From Sphingomonas sanguinis NBRC 13937 (GTDB lineage Bacteria; Pseudomonadota; Alphaproteobacteria; Sphingomonadales; Sphingomonadaceae): a DNA stretch of 64,000 bases. Every line of letters starts with the position of its first letter. Position 1 is the first letter of the stretch. The stretch lies in the NCBI RefSeq assembly GCF_001591005.1, contig NZ_BCTY01000006.1, forward strand, positions 1 through 64,000, written 5' to 3'. A program made the position numbers and the translations under genes. Shown piece by piece: positions 1 to 8,934 of this stretch. Below the pieces are notes generated by a model that did no database searches, had not been told where the DNA came from, and was given only the letters and a program-made list of their open reading frames with translations.

Positions 1-19
1 GCGGCCTTCCCTCCCCCAT

Positions 20-41
20 CCCCTCCCGCCTGCGGGAGGGG
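20..41. repeat. GC-rich palindromic repeat, single copy
   Basis: Arms CCCCTCCCGC and GCGGGAGGGG flank a 2-nt CT centre, preceded by a CCCTCCCC tract. The same unit recurs as inverted pairs near 6.7, 22.3, 33.8 and 40.5 kb. This copy is alone here, so its partner may lie before the window. It sits just downstream of the proS stop and could also act in 3'-end formation. Confidence 0.85.
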
Positions 42-71
42 CGTGCCCAGCCTAGATGGGGCGGGCCAAAA

Positions 72-1604
72 TCAATACGCCCGGCCGATCAGCACGCGCT
101 CCACCGCCTCGCGGCCGGTGAAGATGCAGGGGCCGTCGTCGCACCCCGTCTGGCCCATCGGCGCGTTGCGGATGGTCAGCTTCAGCCCCTTCAGCTTTTC
201 GACCACCTGCTCCAGTTCAGCCCCCGTGGGCTTGGCCCAGCGGACATCGACCCAGCCGGGGTTCTTTACGCCGTCCGCGAAATGCGCCTCGACGCCCGCC
301 CAGTCGTTCACCGGCACGATCTGCGCCTTGAGCCGCTCGGCCGACTGGCGGTGGAGTTCGGCCTGGATGTCGGCCAGCAGCGCCTCGACACCCGACACGA
401 AGTCCCCACGCGGCTGGACGACCGAGTCGAGCTTACCGTCCTCACGGTACAGCCGGTCGCGGCGGATGACCGAGACATTGCCGCCCGCCATGTCGCGACC
501 GCCGACCTCGATGATGACCGGCGCGCCCTTCTTGACCCAGCCCCAGCGCTTGTTGGCGGCCTTTTGCGCGCGGGCATCGACCATCGCACGGATCGGCTCG
601 CCCAGCGCGGACTGACCGACCAGTTCCTTTTGCAGGTCGCGGCAATAGGCCAGCAGCGCCTCGTCTTCGGGCTGGTCGCGTAGCATCGGCACGATCACCA
701 CCTGCCACGGCGCGACCTTGGGCGGCACGCGCATGCCGTCATCGTCGCCGTGCACCATGATCATGCCGCCGATCATCCGGGTCGACACGCCCCAGCTGGT
801 CGTCTGCGCGAAGTCCAGTCCGCCCTCGGCGTTCTGGAAGCGGATATTCTGGGCGCGCGCGAAATTGTCGCCCAGGAAGTGGCTGGTCCCGGCCTGCAGC
901 GCCTTGCCGTCCTGCATCATCGCCTCGATCGAATAGGTTTCGACCGCGCCGGGGAAACGCTCATTCTCCGGCTTCTCGCCCGCGATGACGTGCATGGCGA
1001 GGCAGTCCTCGGCAAAGCTGCGATAGACTTCCAGCATCTGGAGCGTCTCGGCGCGCGCCTCGTCGACCGTGGCATGGGCGGTATGCCCTTCCTGCCACAG
1101 GAATTCGGCGGTGCGCAGGAACATGCGGGTGCGCATTTCCCAGCGGACGACGTTCGCCCATTGGTTGATCAGCACCGGCAGGTCGCGCCACGACTGCACC
1201 CAGCGGGCAAAGGCGGCGCCGATCACCGTCTCCGACGTCGGGCGCACGACCAGAGGCTCTTCCAGCTTGGCCTCGGGATCGGGGACCAGACCGCCCTTGC
1301 CATCCGCGATCAGCCGGTGATGCGTGACGACCGCCATTTCCTTGGCGAAGCCGTCGACATGCTCGGCTTCCTTTTCAAAATAGCTGAGCGGGATGAAGAG
1401 CGGGAAATAGCAATTCTCATGGCCGGTCGCCTTGATGCGATCGTCTAGCAGGCGCTGGATGCGCTCCCAGATGCCATAACCCCAGGGGCGGATGACCATG
1501 CAGCCGCGGACGCCCGATTCCTCGGCCAGATCGCCCTCGGCGATGACGGACTGATACCAGGCGGAGAAATCCGCGTCGCGGGTGACGGACAGAGCGTGCT
1601 TCAT
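72..1604 (-). CDS. proS: Prolyl-tRNA synthetase, archaeal/eukaryal-type
   Basis: Charges tRNA-Pro with proline in the cytoplasm. The 510-residue protein has class II synthetase motifs: RPTSET at 121-126, motif 2 around residues 154-174, and motif 3 from W271 to P295. It ends in the tyrosine-terminated tail (IGRAY) typical of archaeal and eukaryal ProRS, and lacks the long editing insertion of the E. coli form. The frame stays open far upstream, but homology begins at MKHALSV, so I start at 1604. The DMT transporter gene diverges from it. The assignment is firm; the origin of this ProRS class in the lineage is inference. Confidence 0.95.
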   Translation of the reverse strand: MKHALSVTRDADFSAWYQSVIAEGDLAEESGVRGCMVIRPWGYGIWERIQRLLDDRIKATGHENCYFPLFIPLSYFEKEAEHVDGFAKEMAVVTHHRLIADGKGGLVPDPEAKLEEPLVVRPTSETVIGAAFARWVQSWRDLPVLINQWANVVRWEMRTRMFLRTAEFLWQEGHTAHATVDEARAETLQMLEVYRSFAEDCLAMHVIAGEKPENERFPGAVETYSIEAMMQDGKALQAGTSHFLGDNFARAQNIRFQNAEGGLDFAQTTSWGVSTRMIGGMIMVHGDDDGMRVPPKVAPWQVVIVPMLRDQPEDEALLAYCRDLQKELVGQSALGEPIRAMVDARAQKAANKRWGWVKKGAPVIIEVGGRDMAGGNVSVIRRDRLYREDGKLDSVVQPRGDFVSGVEALLADIQAELHRQSAERLKAQIVPVNDWAGVEAHFADGVKNPGWVDVRWAKPTGAELEQVVEKLKGLKLTIRNAPMGQTGCDDGPCIFTGREAVERVLIGRAY

Positions 1605-1694
1605 GCCTGCCCGATAGCGGCAAAGACCCGGTCTCGCCAAGGGGCCGCGCGTTCGGGGTTTCGCTGCACCGCCGCAATCGTTAGGAACGGCCTC

Positions 1695-2591
1695 ATGACC
1701 GGCGACCGCGTGCTCAAAGGCATCGGCCTGCGCCTGATCGCCATCTTCTTTCTGTCGACCATGTCGGCGCTCATCAAGCTGGCGGAGTCGCGCGGGGCGA
1801 CGCTGTTCGAAACCATGTTCTGGCGACAGGCGTGCGCGCTGCCGGTGGTGCTGGGCTTCGTGTTGGCGGGGCCAGGGCTGGGTTCGCTGCGCACCACCCG
1901 GTTCAAGGGGCATCTGGCGCGCTCGATGGTCGGGCTGGTGGGCATGGTCTTCACCTTCGGCGCGGTCCTGCTGCTGCCACTGGCCGAGGCGACGACGTTC
2001 CAGTTCACCGTGCCGATCTTCGCGACGCTGCTCGGCGCGCTGGTGCTGCGCGAGCGGACGGGCATCCAGCGGTGGAGCGCGGTGCTGATCGGCTTTGCGG
2101 GGGTACTGATCGTGGTCAGGCCGGGGGCCAATGACATGTCGCTTGCCGGCGCGGCGGTGGGTCTGTTGGCCGCGCTTTTTGTGGCGGTCGTCGCGATCCT
2201 GCTGCGCCAGTTGCGTGAGGAGCCGGCGGGGACGACGGTCTTCTATTTCACGACGCTGACCCTGCCCTTCATCGCCATCCCCTATAGTTTCCACATCCAG
2301 CCGCACGATCCGCTGACCTGGGGCATCCTGATGTCGATCGGGCTGGTCGGCGGTTTCGGCCAGATCGCACTGACCGGGGCCTCGCGGCTGGCGCCGGTCG
2401 CGGCGGTGGTGCCGATGGACTATTCCGGGCTGATCTGGGCGACGCTCTATGGCTGGCTGATCTTCGGCGTATTGCCCGCGGCCAGCACCTGGCTGGGCGC
2501 GCCGATCATCATCGCCAGCGGGCTGTTCATCGTGTGGCGCGAGCAGAAGCTGGGCAAGCAACAGACGCTGACCACTGCACCGGAGGACTGA
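1695..2591 (+). CDS. DMT-superfamily (EamA) transporter
   Basis: Integral membrane protein of 298 residues with about ten hydrophobic segments, in the two-repeat EamA drug/metabolite transporter architecture. The first repeat begins at the N-terminal LRLIAIFFLSTMSALIK segment and the second near the middle of the protein. The ATG at 1695 follows AGGAACGG at 1683-1690, which decides this start over upstream in-frame codons. It diverges from proS. The substrate cannot be read from the sequence; members of the family export amino acids, nucleotide derivatives or other metabolites. Confidence 0.85.
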   Translation: MTGDRVLKGIGLRLIAIFFLSTMSALIKLAESRGATLFETMFWRQACALPVVLGFVLAGPGLGSLRTTRFKGHLARSMVGLVGMVFTFGAVLLLPLAEATTFQFTVPIFATLLGALVLRERTGIQRWSAVLIGFAGVLIVVRPGANDMSLAGAAVGLLAALFVAVVAILLRQLREEPAGTTVFYFTTLTLPFIAIPYSFHIQPHDPLTWGILMSIGLVGGFGQIALTGASRLAPVAAVVPMDYSGLIWATLYGWLIFGVLPAASTWLGAPIIIASGLFIVWREQKLGKQQTLTTAPED

Positions 2592-2618
2592 TCCGCCCAG
2601 GTACAGAGGACATGCTGC

Positions 2619-3242
2619 TTACCGCGCCTCCCACCTCGTCGGCACATTTTCCTGCCAGCCCGCCCGGTGGAGCAGCGGCGTGTCGTCATCCCATTCGGCA
2701 TGGCCCAGACACAGATAGGCCGTGAAGGCCCAGTCCTGCGGCACGGCAAACAGGCGCTCCATAGCGCCCGGGTCTAGGATCGATACCATCCCCATCCCCA
2801 GATTGGCCGCCCGCGCCGCCAGCCACAGGGTATGGATCGCCATCGCGGTCGACTGGCGCAGCGTCTCGGGCATCGTGCGGCGGCCCAAGCCGTGCCCTTC
2901 GGCCGGATCGATATGGGTGAAAACGGCCAGTTGCACCGGCGCGATGTCCAGCCCGGCGAGCTTCAACGCGCGGTATGCGGCCGCTTGGTCATCGGCATAA
3001 TCCGCCGCCGCCTCTTCGTCACAGCGTCGGAAATCGGCGCGGACGGCGGCGCGCAGGGCGGCGTCCTCGACCCGGATCACCCGCCACGGCCGGGCATTGC
3101 CGACCGAGGGAGCCAGTGCCATCGTCTCGGCCAGACGCGCCAGCAACGCCTCGTCGACCGGGCGGTCGAGGAAATGCCGGACATCCCGCCGCCAGCGTAG
3201 GATCGCGTCCAGCGTGTCGGCCTGATCCCTGTCAAAGCGCAT
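2619..3242 (-). CDS. bluB: 5,6-dimethylbenzimidazole synthase (BluB)
   Basis: BluB breaks down reduced flavin mononucleotide to make dimethylbenzimidazole, the lower ligand of vitamin B12. The 207-residue protein is a nitroreductase-fold flavoenzyme with the BluB N-terminal signature RWRRDVRHF (16-24), SVGNARPW (46-53), and a C-terminus rich in D, P, W and R (LHRAGWQENVPTRW). I chose the ATG at 3242 (MRFDRDQ) because the longer frame adds a non-conserved basic leader. No other cobalamin gene is nearby. A generic nitroreductase is the alternative, but the RRDVR motif favours BluB. Confidence 0.87.
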   Translation of the reverse strand: MRFDRDQADTLDAILRWRRDVRHFLDRPVDEALLARLAETMALAPSVGNARPWRVIRVEDAALRAAVRADFRRCDEEAAADYADDQAAAYRALKLAGLDIAPVQLAVFTHIDPAEGHGLGRRTMPETLRQSTAMAIHTLWLAARAANLGMGMVSILDPGAMERLFAVPQDWAFTAYLCLGHAEWDDDTPLLHRAGWQENVPTRWEAR

Positions 3243-3340
3243 CTTCGTCCCCTTCCCGGCGCGGACCATCCCGTTGGGCTTGTGCGTTGAACGGACCGAC
3301 TTCAATCGATTTCACGACCATTCAAGGAGATTTCGATATC

Positions 3341-3598
3341 GTGAGTGAACGGAAACTGATGCTGCTCGGCTGGATCGCGACGGCCACGGCGGTGGCGATG
3401 TACCTGTCCTATATCGACCAGATTCAGCTCAATCTGGCGGGACAGAAGGGTTCGGTGATTCAACCACTGGCGACGATGGTGAACTGTTCGCTCTGGGTGG
3501 CCTATGGGTTTTTGCGACAGAAGCGCGACTGGCCGATCGTGTTCGCCAATGCACCGGGCGTGATCCTGGGTGGGATCTGCCTGTTCACCGCGCTTTGA
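3341..3598 (+). CDS. SemiSWEET-family sugar transporter
   Basis: An 85-residue protein with three predicted transmembrane helices and a PQ-loop-type motif (SVIQPLATMVNCSLWVAYG). This is the size and layout of bacterial SemiSWEETs, which dimerise to move sugars passively across the inner membrane. The GTG at 3341 follows AAGGAGA at 3324-3330 with a 10-nt spacer; no upstream ATG in frame has a ribosome site. It converges on gcvPB across a multi-hairpin element. The sugar is unknown. Confidence 0.85.
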   Translation: MSERKLMLLGWIATATAVAMYLSYIDQIQLNLAGQKGSVIQPLATMVNCSLWVAYGFLRQKRDWPIVFANAPGVILGGICLFTAL

Positions 3599-3609
3599 TC
3601 GGCAAGCCG

Positions 3610-3700
3610 CCCTCACCCTTCCCACCCGCTATCGCGGGCGGGCCCCTTCCCTCTCCCGATGGGAGAGGGAGGGAGGCGCGAAGCGCCGGAAGGGTGAGGG
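3610..3700. repeat. Nested inverted repeat at convergent gene ends
   Basis: Outer arms CCCTCACCCTTCC (3610-3622) and GGAAGGGTGAGGG (3688-3700) are perfect complements. Three smaller hairpins lie inside: one around ATCGCGGGCGGG, one CCCTCTCCC/GGGAGAGGG, and one GGCGC/GCGCC. It separates convergent SemiSWEET and gcvPB, so it may stop both transcripts. It differs in sequence from the paired repeats elsewhere. Confidence 0.8.
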
Positions 3701-3713
3701 TGTGATCAGCCGA

Positions 3714-5270
3714 TCAGGCTGCCTTGTCCTTCCACACCAGCACGGGCTTGCGCGCGGCCAGCGTCTCGTCGAGGCGCGCCCGCGGCGCGAAGTGCGGCGC
3801 GGTCTTGAGCGACGCGTCGCCCGCCTTGGCCCGCTCCGCCACCGATGCCAGCGCACCGATGAACTGATCGAGCGCCGCCTTCGACTCGGTTTCGGTCGGC
3901 TCGACCAGCATCGCACCGTGGACGACCAGCGGGAAATACATGGTCATCGGGTGGAAACCCTCGTCGATCAGCGCCTTGGCGACGTCGATCGTCGAGAAAC
4001 CCTCGGCCAAGCCTTCGTCCGAGAAGATCGCTTCGTGCATGCACGGCCCGCTCTTGGCGAACGGCGCGTCGAGCGTGTTCTCCAGCGAGCGCAGGACATA
4101 GTTCGCGTTGAGCACCGCATCCTCGGCGACCTGGCGCAGCCCGTCCGCGCCGTGGCTGAGGATATAGGTCAGCGCGCGGGTGAACATGCCCATCTGGCCA
4201 TGGAAGGCGACCATGCGACCGAAGCTGTCGGCGTGATGGTCGTCGGCATTTTCCTCCTCGACCAGCCGGAAGCCCTCACCCGTCTTCTCGACGAAGGGGA
4301 GCGGTGCGAACGGCGTCAGCGCCTCCGAGAACACCACCGGCCCCGAACCCGGCCCGCCGCCGCCATGCGGGGTCGAGAAGGTCTTATGCAGGTTGATGTG
4401 CATCGCATCGACGCCCAGGTCACCCGGACGCACGCGTCCGACGATGGCGTTGAAGTTCGCGCCGTCGCAATAGACGTATCCGCCAGCGGCATGGACCGCG
4501 TCGGAAATGTCCTTCAGGTCGCGCTCGAACAGGCCGCAGGTGTTGGGGTTGGTGATCATCACCCCCGCCACGTCCGGCCCCAGCCGCGCCTTGAGCGCGT
4601 CCGTGTCGACACGGCCGTCGGCGGTCGCGGGAATATCCTCGACCGAGAAGCCCGCGAACGCTGCCGTCGCCGGATTGGTCCCGTGCGCCGACTCCGGCAC
4701 CAGGATGACCTTGCGATGGCCCTCGCCCCGCTTTTCCAGCGCCGCCTTGATCGCGAGAATCCCGCACAGCTCGCCATGCGCGCCCGCCTTGGGGCTCATC
4801 GCGACCGAGGTCATGCCGGTCAGCGTGACCAGCCAGTGCGCCAGCTGGTGAATGACCTCCAGCGCGCCCTGCACCGTGTCGACGGGCTGGAGCGGGTGAA
4901 CGTCGCTGAACCCCGGCAGGCGGGCCATCTTCTCGTTCAGGCGCGGATTGTGCTTCATCGTGCACGAACCGAGCGGGAAGAGGCCGAGGTCGATCGCGTA
5001 ATTCTGGCGCGACAGACGGGTATAGTGGCGGACCGTCTCCGGCTCCGACAGGCCGGGCAGGCCGATCGGGGCCTTGCGGCTAAGGTCGCCCAGACGCGAA
5101 CCCGCGACATCGCCCTCGGCGAAGTCGACGCCGGTCGTCTCGGCATCGCCGATCTCGAAGATCAGCTTTTCTTCCAGCATCAGCGCGCGGTTGCCGGTGA
5201 AGGTCGCGCTGACCTCGCCGTCCTTGGCCTCGGGGCTCGTGGGCTTCCAGCCGCTCTGGTTGATCGTCAT
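3714..5270 (-). CDS. gcvPB: Glycine dehydrogenase (decarboxylating) subunit 2
   Basis: The PLP-bearing half of the split P-protein of the glycine cleavage system. With GcvPA it decarboxylates glycine and passes the aminomethyl group to lipoyl-GcvH. In 518 residues the cofactor lysine is K296 in HINLHKTFSTPHGGGGPG, with the upstream conserved GSCTMKHNP at 101-109. Its start overlaps the gcvPA stop by 4 nt, implying translational coupling, and it is the last gene of the operon. A long open frame on the opposite strand is a high-GC shadow. Confidence 0.97.
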   Translation of the reverse strand: MTINQSGWKPTSPEAKDGEVSATFTGNRALMLEEKLIFEIGDAETTGVDFAEGDVAGSRLGDLSRKAPIGLPGLSEPETVRHYTRLSRQNYAIDLGLFPLGSCTMKHNPRLNEKMARLPGFSDVHPLQPVDTVQGALEVIHQLAHWLVTLTGMTSVAMSPKAGAHGELCGILAIKAALEKRGEGHRKVILVPESAHGTNPATAAFAGFSVEDIPATADGRVDTDALKARLGPDVAGVMITNPNTCGLFERDLKDISDAVHAAGGYVYCDGANFNAIVGRVRPGDLGVDAMHINLHKTFSTPHGGGGPGSGPVVFSEALTPFAPLPFVEKTGEGFRLVEEENADDHHADSFGRMVAFHGQMGMFTRALTYILSHGADGLRQVAEDAVLNANYVLRSLENTLDAPFAKSGPCMHEAIFSDEGLAEGFSTIDVAKALIDEGFHPMTMYFPLVVHGAMLVEPTETESKAALDQFIGALASVAERAKAGDASLKTAPHFAPRARLDETLAARKPVLVWKDKAA

Positions 5271-6625
5271 GCCAGCACCTCCTCAAGCGCTTGGGCAAGC
5301 GTCTCGATATCCTCCGCCGTCACCGTTTCGGTGACCGCCACCACCAGTCCGTTCGCGAGCGCGTCCTCGCCCGGATAGAGCCGGCCGAGCGACACGCCCG
5401 CCAGCACGCCGCGCTCGGCGAGCGTCCGCACGATCGGACGCGCCTCACGGCCCAGGTCCAGCGTGAACTCGTTGAAGAACACGTCGTTGACCAGCTTGAC
5501 GCCGGGCACCTTGGCCAGACGGTCCGCCGCGCGGCTGGCGTTGGCGTGGTTGATCCCCGCCATCCGGCGCAGACCCGCCTCGCCCAGCAGCGTCATGTGG
5601 ATCGAGAAGGCGAGTGCGCACAGACCGGAGTTGGTGCAGATGTTCGACGTCGCCTTTTCGCGGCGGATATGCTGCTCGCGGGTCGACAGCGTCAGCACGA
5701 AGCCACGCTTGCCGTCCGCGTCCACCGTCTCGCCACAGAAGCGGCCGGGCATCTGGCGGATATACTTATCCTTGCAGCCCATCAGGCCCACGTAAGGCCC
5801 ACCGAACTGAAGCCCGACGCCCAGCGACTGGCCTTCGCCGACGACGATGTCGGCATCCATCTCGCCCGGCGAACGGATCGCACCCAGCGCGACCGGCTCG
5901 GTCACGACGGCGATCAGCAGCGCCTTCTTGGCGTGGCAGGCCTCGGCCAGCGGGGTCAGGTCGGCAATGCGGCCGAGAATGTCCGGATACTGGACGACGA
6001 CGCACGAGGTGTCACCGTCGATCGCCGCGATCATCTGGTCGATATCGGTCTCGGCGGTCAGGACGAGCGTGCCGGTCTCCAGCGTGTCGCCGGTGTACTT
6101 CGCCATGGTCTTGGCGACCGAAACGTAGTGCGGGTGCAGGCCCGACGACAGGATCGCCTTGGACTTCTTGGTGATGCGCCGCGCCATGCCGATCGCTTCC
6201 CAGCAGGCGGTCGAGCCGTCATACATGGAGGCGTTGGCGACATCGGTGCCGAGCAGACGCGCGACCTGCGTCTGGAACTCGAACAGCATCTGCAACGTGC
6301 CCTGCGCGATTTCCGGCTGATAGGGCGTATAGGCGGTCAGGAACTCGCCGCGCTGGATCAGGTGATCGACGCTGGCGGGGACATGATGGCGGTACGCGCC
6401 GCAGCCCAGGAAGAAGGGCACGTCGCCCGCCACGGTGTTCTTGCGGGCGAGCGCGGTCATGTGCCGCTCGACCGCCAGTTCGGAGGCGTGGTTGGGCAGT
6501 CCCTCGATGGGGCCGGACAGGCGGGCGGATTCGGGCACGTCGACGAACAGGTCGTCGACCGATCCCGCGCCGATGACCGAGAGCATCTCGGCCCGGTCGG
6601 AAGAGGTAAGGGGCAGGTAGCGCAT
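5267..6625 (-). CDS. gcvPA: Glycine dehydrogenase (decarboxylating) subunit 1
   Basis: Partner half of the split P-protein, 452 residues, with no PLP lysine of its own; it forms a heterotetramer with GcvPB. The N-terminus MRYLPLTSSDRAEM matches the family, which favours the ATG at 6625. An ATG nine bases upstream (6634) is possible, but it sits only 2 nt from the GGAG. A palindrome pair separates it from gcvH. Glycine cleavage feeds one-carbon units to tetrahydrofolate. Confidence 0.96.
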   Translation of the reverse strand: MRYLPLTSSDRAEMLSVIGAGSVDDLFVDVPESARLSGPIEGLPNHASELAVERHMTALARKNTVAGDVPFFLGCGAYRHHVPASVDHLIQRGEFLTAYTPYQPEIAQGTLQMLFEFQTQVARLLGTDVANASMYDGSTACWEAIGMARRITKKSKAILSSGLHPHYVSVAKTMAKYTGDTLETGTLVLTAETDIDQMIAAIDGDTSCVVVQYPDILGRIADLTPLAEACHAKKALLIAVVTEPVALGAIRSPGEMDADIVVGEGQSLGVGLQFGGPYVGLMGCKDKYIRQMPGRFCGETVDADGKRGFVLTLSTREQHIRREKATSNICTNSGLCALAFSIHMTLLGEAGLRRMAGINHANASRAADRLAKVPGVKLVNDVFFNEFTLDLGREARPIVRTLAERGVLAGVSLGRLYPGEDALANGLVVAVTETVTAEDIETLAQALEEVLA

Positions 6626-6696
6626 GCGTTCCATTTCTCCGCCCCTCACCCCGAAAACCTCGCGGATCGAGGGGTCATCGCCCATCCCCTTCTTCT

Positions 6697-6805
6697 CCCC
6701 TCCCGCAGGCGGGAGGGGTCGGGGGAGGGCAGTCGGCTTCAACAAGCCTGATGGTCCGGGGGAGAGCGAGACCCCTCCCCCAGCCCCTCCCGCCTGCGGG
6801 AGGGG
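6697..6805. repeat. Inverted pair of GC-rich palindromes
   Basis: Two copies of the CCCCTCCCGC/GCGGGAGGGG unit: an AG-centred copy at 6697-6718 and a CT-centred copy at 6784-6805, in opposite orientation with their CCCTCCCC-type tails facing inwards. The pair lies inside the gcv operon between gcvH and gcvPA, so it is transcribed and could influence mRNA stability or the ratio of GcvH to GcvP. Confidence 0.85.
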
Positions 6806-6815
6806 AGAAAATAGT

Positions 6816-7187
6816 TTAGAGCTTCGCGACGAACGCGGCGTAGGCGGCTTCGTCCATGAGGCCGTCCAGCTCAGACGCGTCCGACAGCGTGATCTTGAAG
6901 AACCAGCCCTCGCCTTCCGGATCGCTGTTCACCAGCGCCGGCTCGTCGGCCAGTTGGGCATTGCCCTCGATCACGGTGCCCGACACCGGCGCATAGACGT
7001 CCGACGCGGCCTTGACCGACTCCACCACGGCGGCCTCGTCGCCCTTGGACAGCTCGCGACCTTCCTCGGGGACGTCGACGAACACGATGTCGCCCAGGGC
7101 TCCTTGCGCATAATCGGAGATGCCGACCGTGCCGACATCACCGTCGACGTCGATCCACTCATGATCTTCGGTGAAATAGCGGCTCAT
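6816..7187 (-). CDS. gcvH: Glycine cleavage system H protein
   Basis: Carries the aminomethyl intermediate on a lipoyl arm between the P, T and L proteins. The 123-residue protein has the lipoylation lysine K59 in [12 protein letters not shown]. The ATG at 7187 ([11 protein letters not shown]) has AGGAG about 10 nt upstream; an in-frame TTG two codons earlier is less likely. The gcvT stop is 2 nt before this start, so the two are coupled. Confidence 0.97.
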   Translation of the reverse strand: MSRYFTEDHEWIDVDGDVGTVGISDYAQGALGDIVFVDVPEEGRELSKGDEAAVVESVKAASDVYAPVSGTVIEGNAQLADEPALVNSDPEGEGWFFKITLSDASELDGLMDEAAYAAFVAKL

Positions 7188-7189
7188 GG

Positions 7190-8365
7190 TCAATTGGCTC
7201 CTGAACGAACGTAACGATGGGGGACGAACGGCATGGCCGTGACGGTGGCGTCATGGGTCTTGCCGCGCTGAAGCAGTTTGACGGTGGTGCCGGGGGCAGC
7301 CAGATCGGTCGGCACATAGGCCATGGCGATCGGCGCGCCCATCGAGGGGGCGAAGCCGCCGCTGGTGACACGGCCGATGACCGATCCGTCCTCGGCGACC
7401 ACCGACGCGCCCTCGCGCACCGGCTGGCGGCCCGCGACGGTCAGGCCGACGCGCTTGACGGCGGGGCCATTCTCACGCTCGGCGAGGATGCGCCCGGCCC
7501 CCAGGAAGTCGGCCGCCTCGCGGCGCTTCTTGGCGAGCGCGAAGCCCAGATCGGCCATCACCGGCGTCGTCTCGGGGTCGAGGTCATGGCCGTAGAGCGG
7601 CAGACCCGCCTCCAGACGCAGCGAGTCGCGCGCGCCCAGGCCGATCGGCTTCACTTCCGCCTGCTCGCAAAGCACGTCGGCGAAGGCGGCGGCGTGCTCG
7701 GCGGGAATCGAGATTTCGTAACCGTCCTCGCCGGTATAGCCCGAGCGGCTGATCCACAGCGGCTCCTCGTTCCACACGAAGTCGGCGGCGGTCATGAACA
7801 CGAGGTTCTCGACGCCCGGCACGATCCGCGACAGCGCATCGACCGCCTTCGGGCCCTGGAGCGCCAGCAGCGCCTGCTCGTCGAGCAGGTTCAACGTCGC
7901 ATCGTCGGGGATGAAGTCGAGCAGATAGGCGATGTCGTCATATTTGGTCGCGCCGTTGACGACCATGTACAGCTCTTCCGCGCCATCGAGGGTGCGCTTC
8001 GTCACCATCAGGTCGTCGAGGATGCCGCCCTCTTCGTTCAGCAGCAGCGAATAGCGGTTCTTGGCGGAGCCGAGCCCAGCGATATCGCCCGGCAGGACCT
8101 TTTCCAGCGCGGTGATGACCGGGGCCAGACCAGTGTCGCCGGTGAAGACCAACTGGCCCATATGGCTGACGTCGAACAGCCCGGCCGACTCGCGGGTCCA
8201 CAGATGCTCGGCCATGATGCCTTCATACTGGACCGGCATCTCATAGCCCGCGAACGGGACCATCCGCCCGCCGCGCGCGCGGTGCCAGGCGTCCAGCGGC
8301 AGCGTCTGGATGATCTCCTGACCCTCGGGGGCGTCTTCTACATTCAGGTCGGTTGCGTCGCTCAC
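7190..8365 (-). CDS. gcvT: Glycine cleavage system T protein (aminomethyltransferase)
   Basis: Transfers the methylene group from aminomethyl-lipoyl-GcvH to tetrahydrofolate and releases ammonia. The 391-residue protein contains the family motifs [16 protein letters not shown] near the N-terminus and [13 protein letters not shown] in the middle. I chose the GTG at 8365 (VSDATDL) because GGAG lies about 10 nt upstream and the longer frame runs into the riboswitch. It is the first gene of the operon, 62 nt downstream of a tandem glycine aptamer. Confidence 0.95.
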   Translation of the reverse strand: MSDATDLNVEDAPEGQEIIQTLPLDAWHRARGGRMVPFAGYEMPVQYEGIMAEHLWTRESAGLFDVSHMGQLVFTGDTGLAPVITALEKVLPGDIAGLGSAKNRYSLLLNEEGGILDDLMVTKRTLDGAEELYMVVNGATKYDDIAYLLDFIPDDATLNLLDEQALLALQGPKAVDALSRIVPGVENLVFMTAADFVWNEEPLWISRSGYTGEDGYEISIPAEHAAAFADVLCEQAEVKPIGLGARDSLRLEAGLPLYGHDLDPETTPVMADLGFALAKKRREAADFLGAGRILAERENGPAVKRVGLTVAGRQPVREGASVVAEDGSVIGRVTSGGFAPSMGAPIAMAYVPTDLAAPGTTVKLLQRGKTHDATVTAMPFVPHRYVRSGAN

Positions 8366-8427
8366 GGGGCCGGTCTCCGTCAAAAGGGTGTCGGCTAGGG
8401 ACGCAAATGTCCTTAACCGATCCAATC

Positions 8428-8632
8428 CCCCTCTGTCACGGAACCTGAGAGCTTTCGCCGGAAATTCCGGCTTACCCCTTCGGTGGCGCGACGGCATGAG
8501 GCCGAGGCGCGCTTTCCAGAGTGTCGATGGCGATCGCGCGGTCCCATTTGCCTGAGAGATTCCGGGGGGGTTGCTCCTTCGGCGGCCGGGTTTTCGTCAC
8601 CTGAAAGGCGAACCCGGCGCTCTCCCGCGCGC
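8428..8632 (-). promoter_or_regulatory. Tandem glycine riboswitch
   Basis: Read on the minus strand this leader has two glycine aptamers. The first includes CGCCGAAGGAGCAA and AATCTCTCAGGCAAA followed by GGGACCG. The second includes CACCGAAGGGGTAAGCC and AGCTCTCAGGTTCC, ending in GACAGAGGGG. The order and short linker match the known cooperative gcvT-type element. It lies directly upstream of gcvT, so glycine probably raises operon expression. The expression platform (terminator or ribosome-site masking) is not obvious to me by eye. Confidence 0.93.
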
Positions 8633-8934
8633 GCCTATGTCGGAGATGTCCGACATCGACGCCGCGCCCTCTGCCGGGCGGGTGGTGCCAAGTCAATCGG
8701 GAACGGCGGCGCGTACGATCAATATTGTGGATAGTGGGGCAAGAGGGATGCGAGATCGACGCCCTTCTTCGTTCCCCGGCGAAGGCGGAGGCCCAGGCGC
8801 CACTTGGTCCCAGACGTGCGGAACATCCCGTAGTAGGCAAATGTCAGGGGCGCGCCGGAGCCTCCCACGCGATGTTCCGCGCGCTACAAGCCTTACAGCA
8901 ACTGGGCCCCGGCCTCCGCCGGGGCGCACCGAAA
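8633..8934. other. Intergenic region with imperfect inverted repeat
   Basis: About 300 bases without a supported gene. It must contain the promoter of the gcv operon on the minus strand. An imperfect inverted repeat has arms CCCCGGCGAAGGCGGAGG near 8773-8790 and GGCCTCCGCCGGGG near 8911-8924, of the GCCCCGG...CCGGGGC type seen elsewhere in this window. I see no RNA gene in it. Confidence 0.6.

Noticed and set aside
1605..2561. N-terminal extension of proS to about 830 residues
   Set aside because: The extra part is antisense to the DMT transporter and low in complexity; conserved ProRS begins at 1604.
3570..5378. Open frame of about 600 codons on the plus strand opposite gcvPB
   Set aside because: It is a high-GC shadow: the minus strand encodes a fully conserved GcvPB, and the plus product is Arg-rich with no domain.
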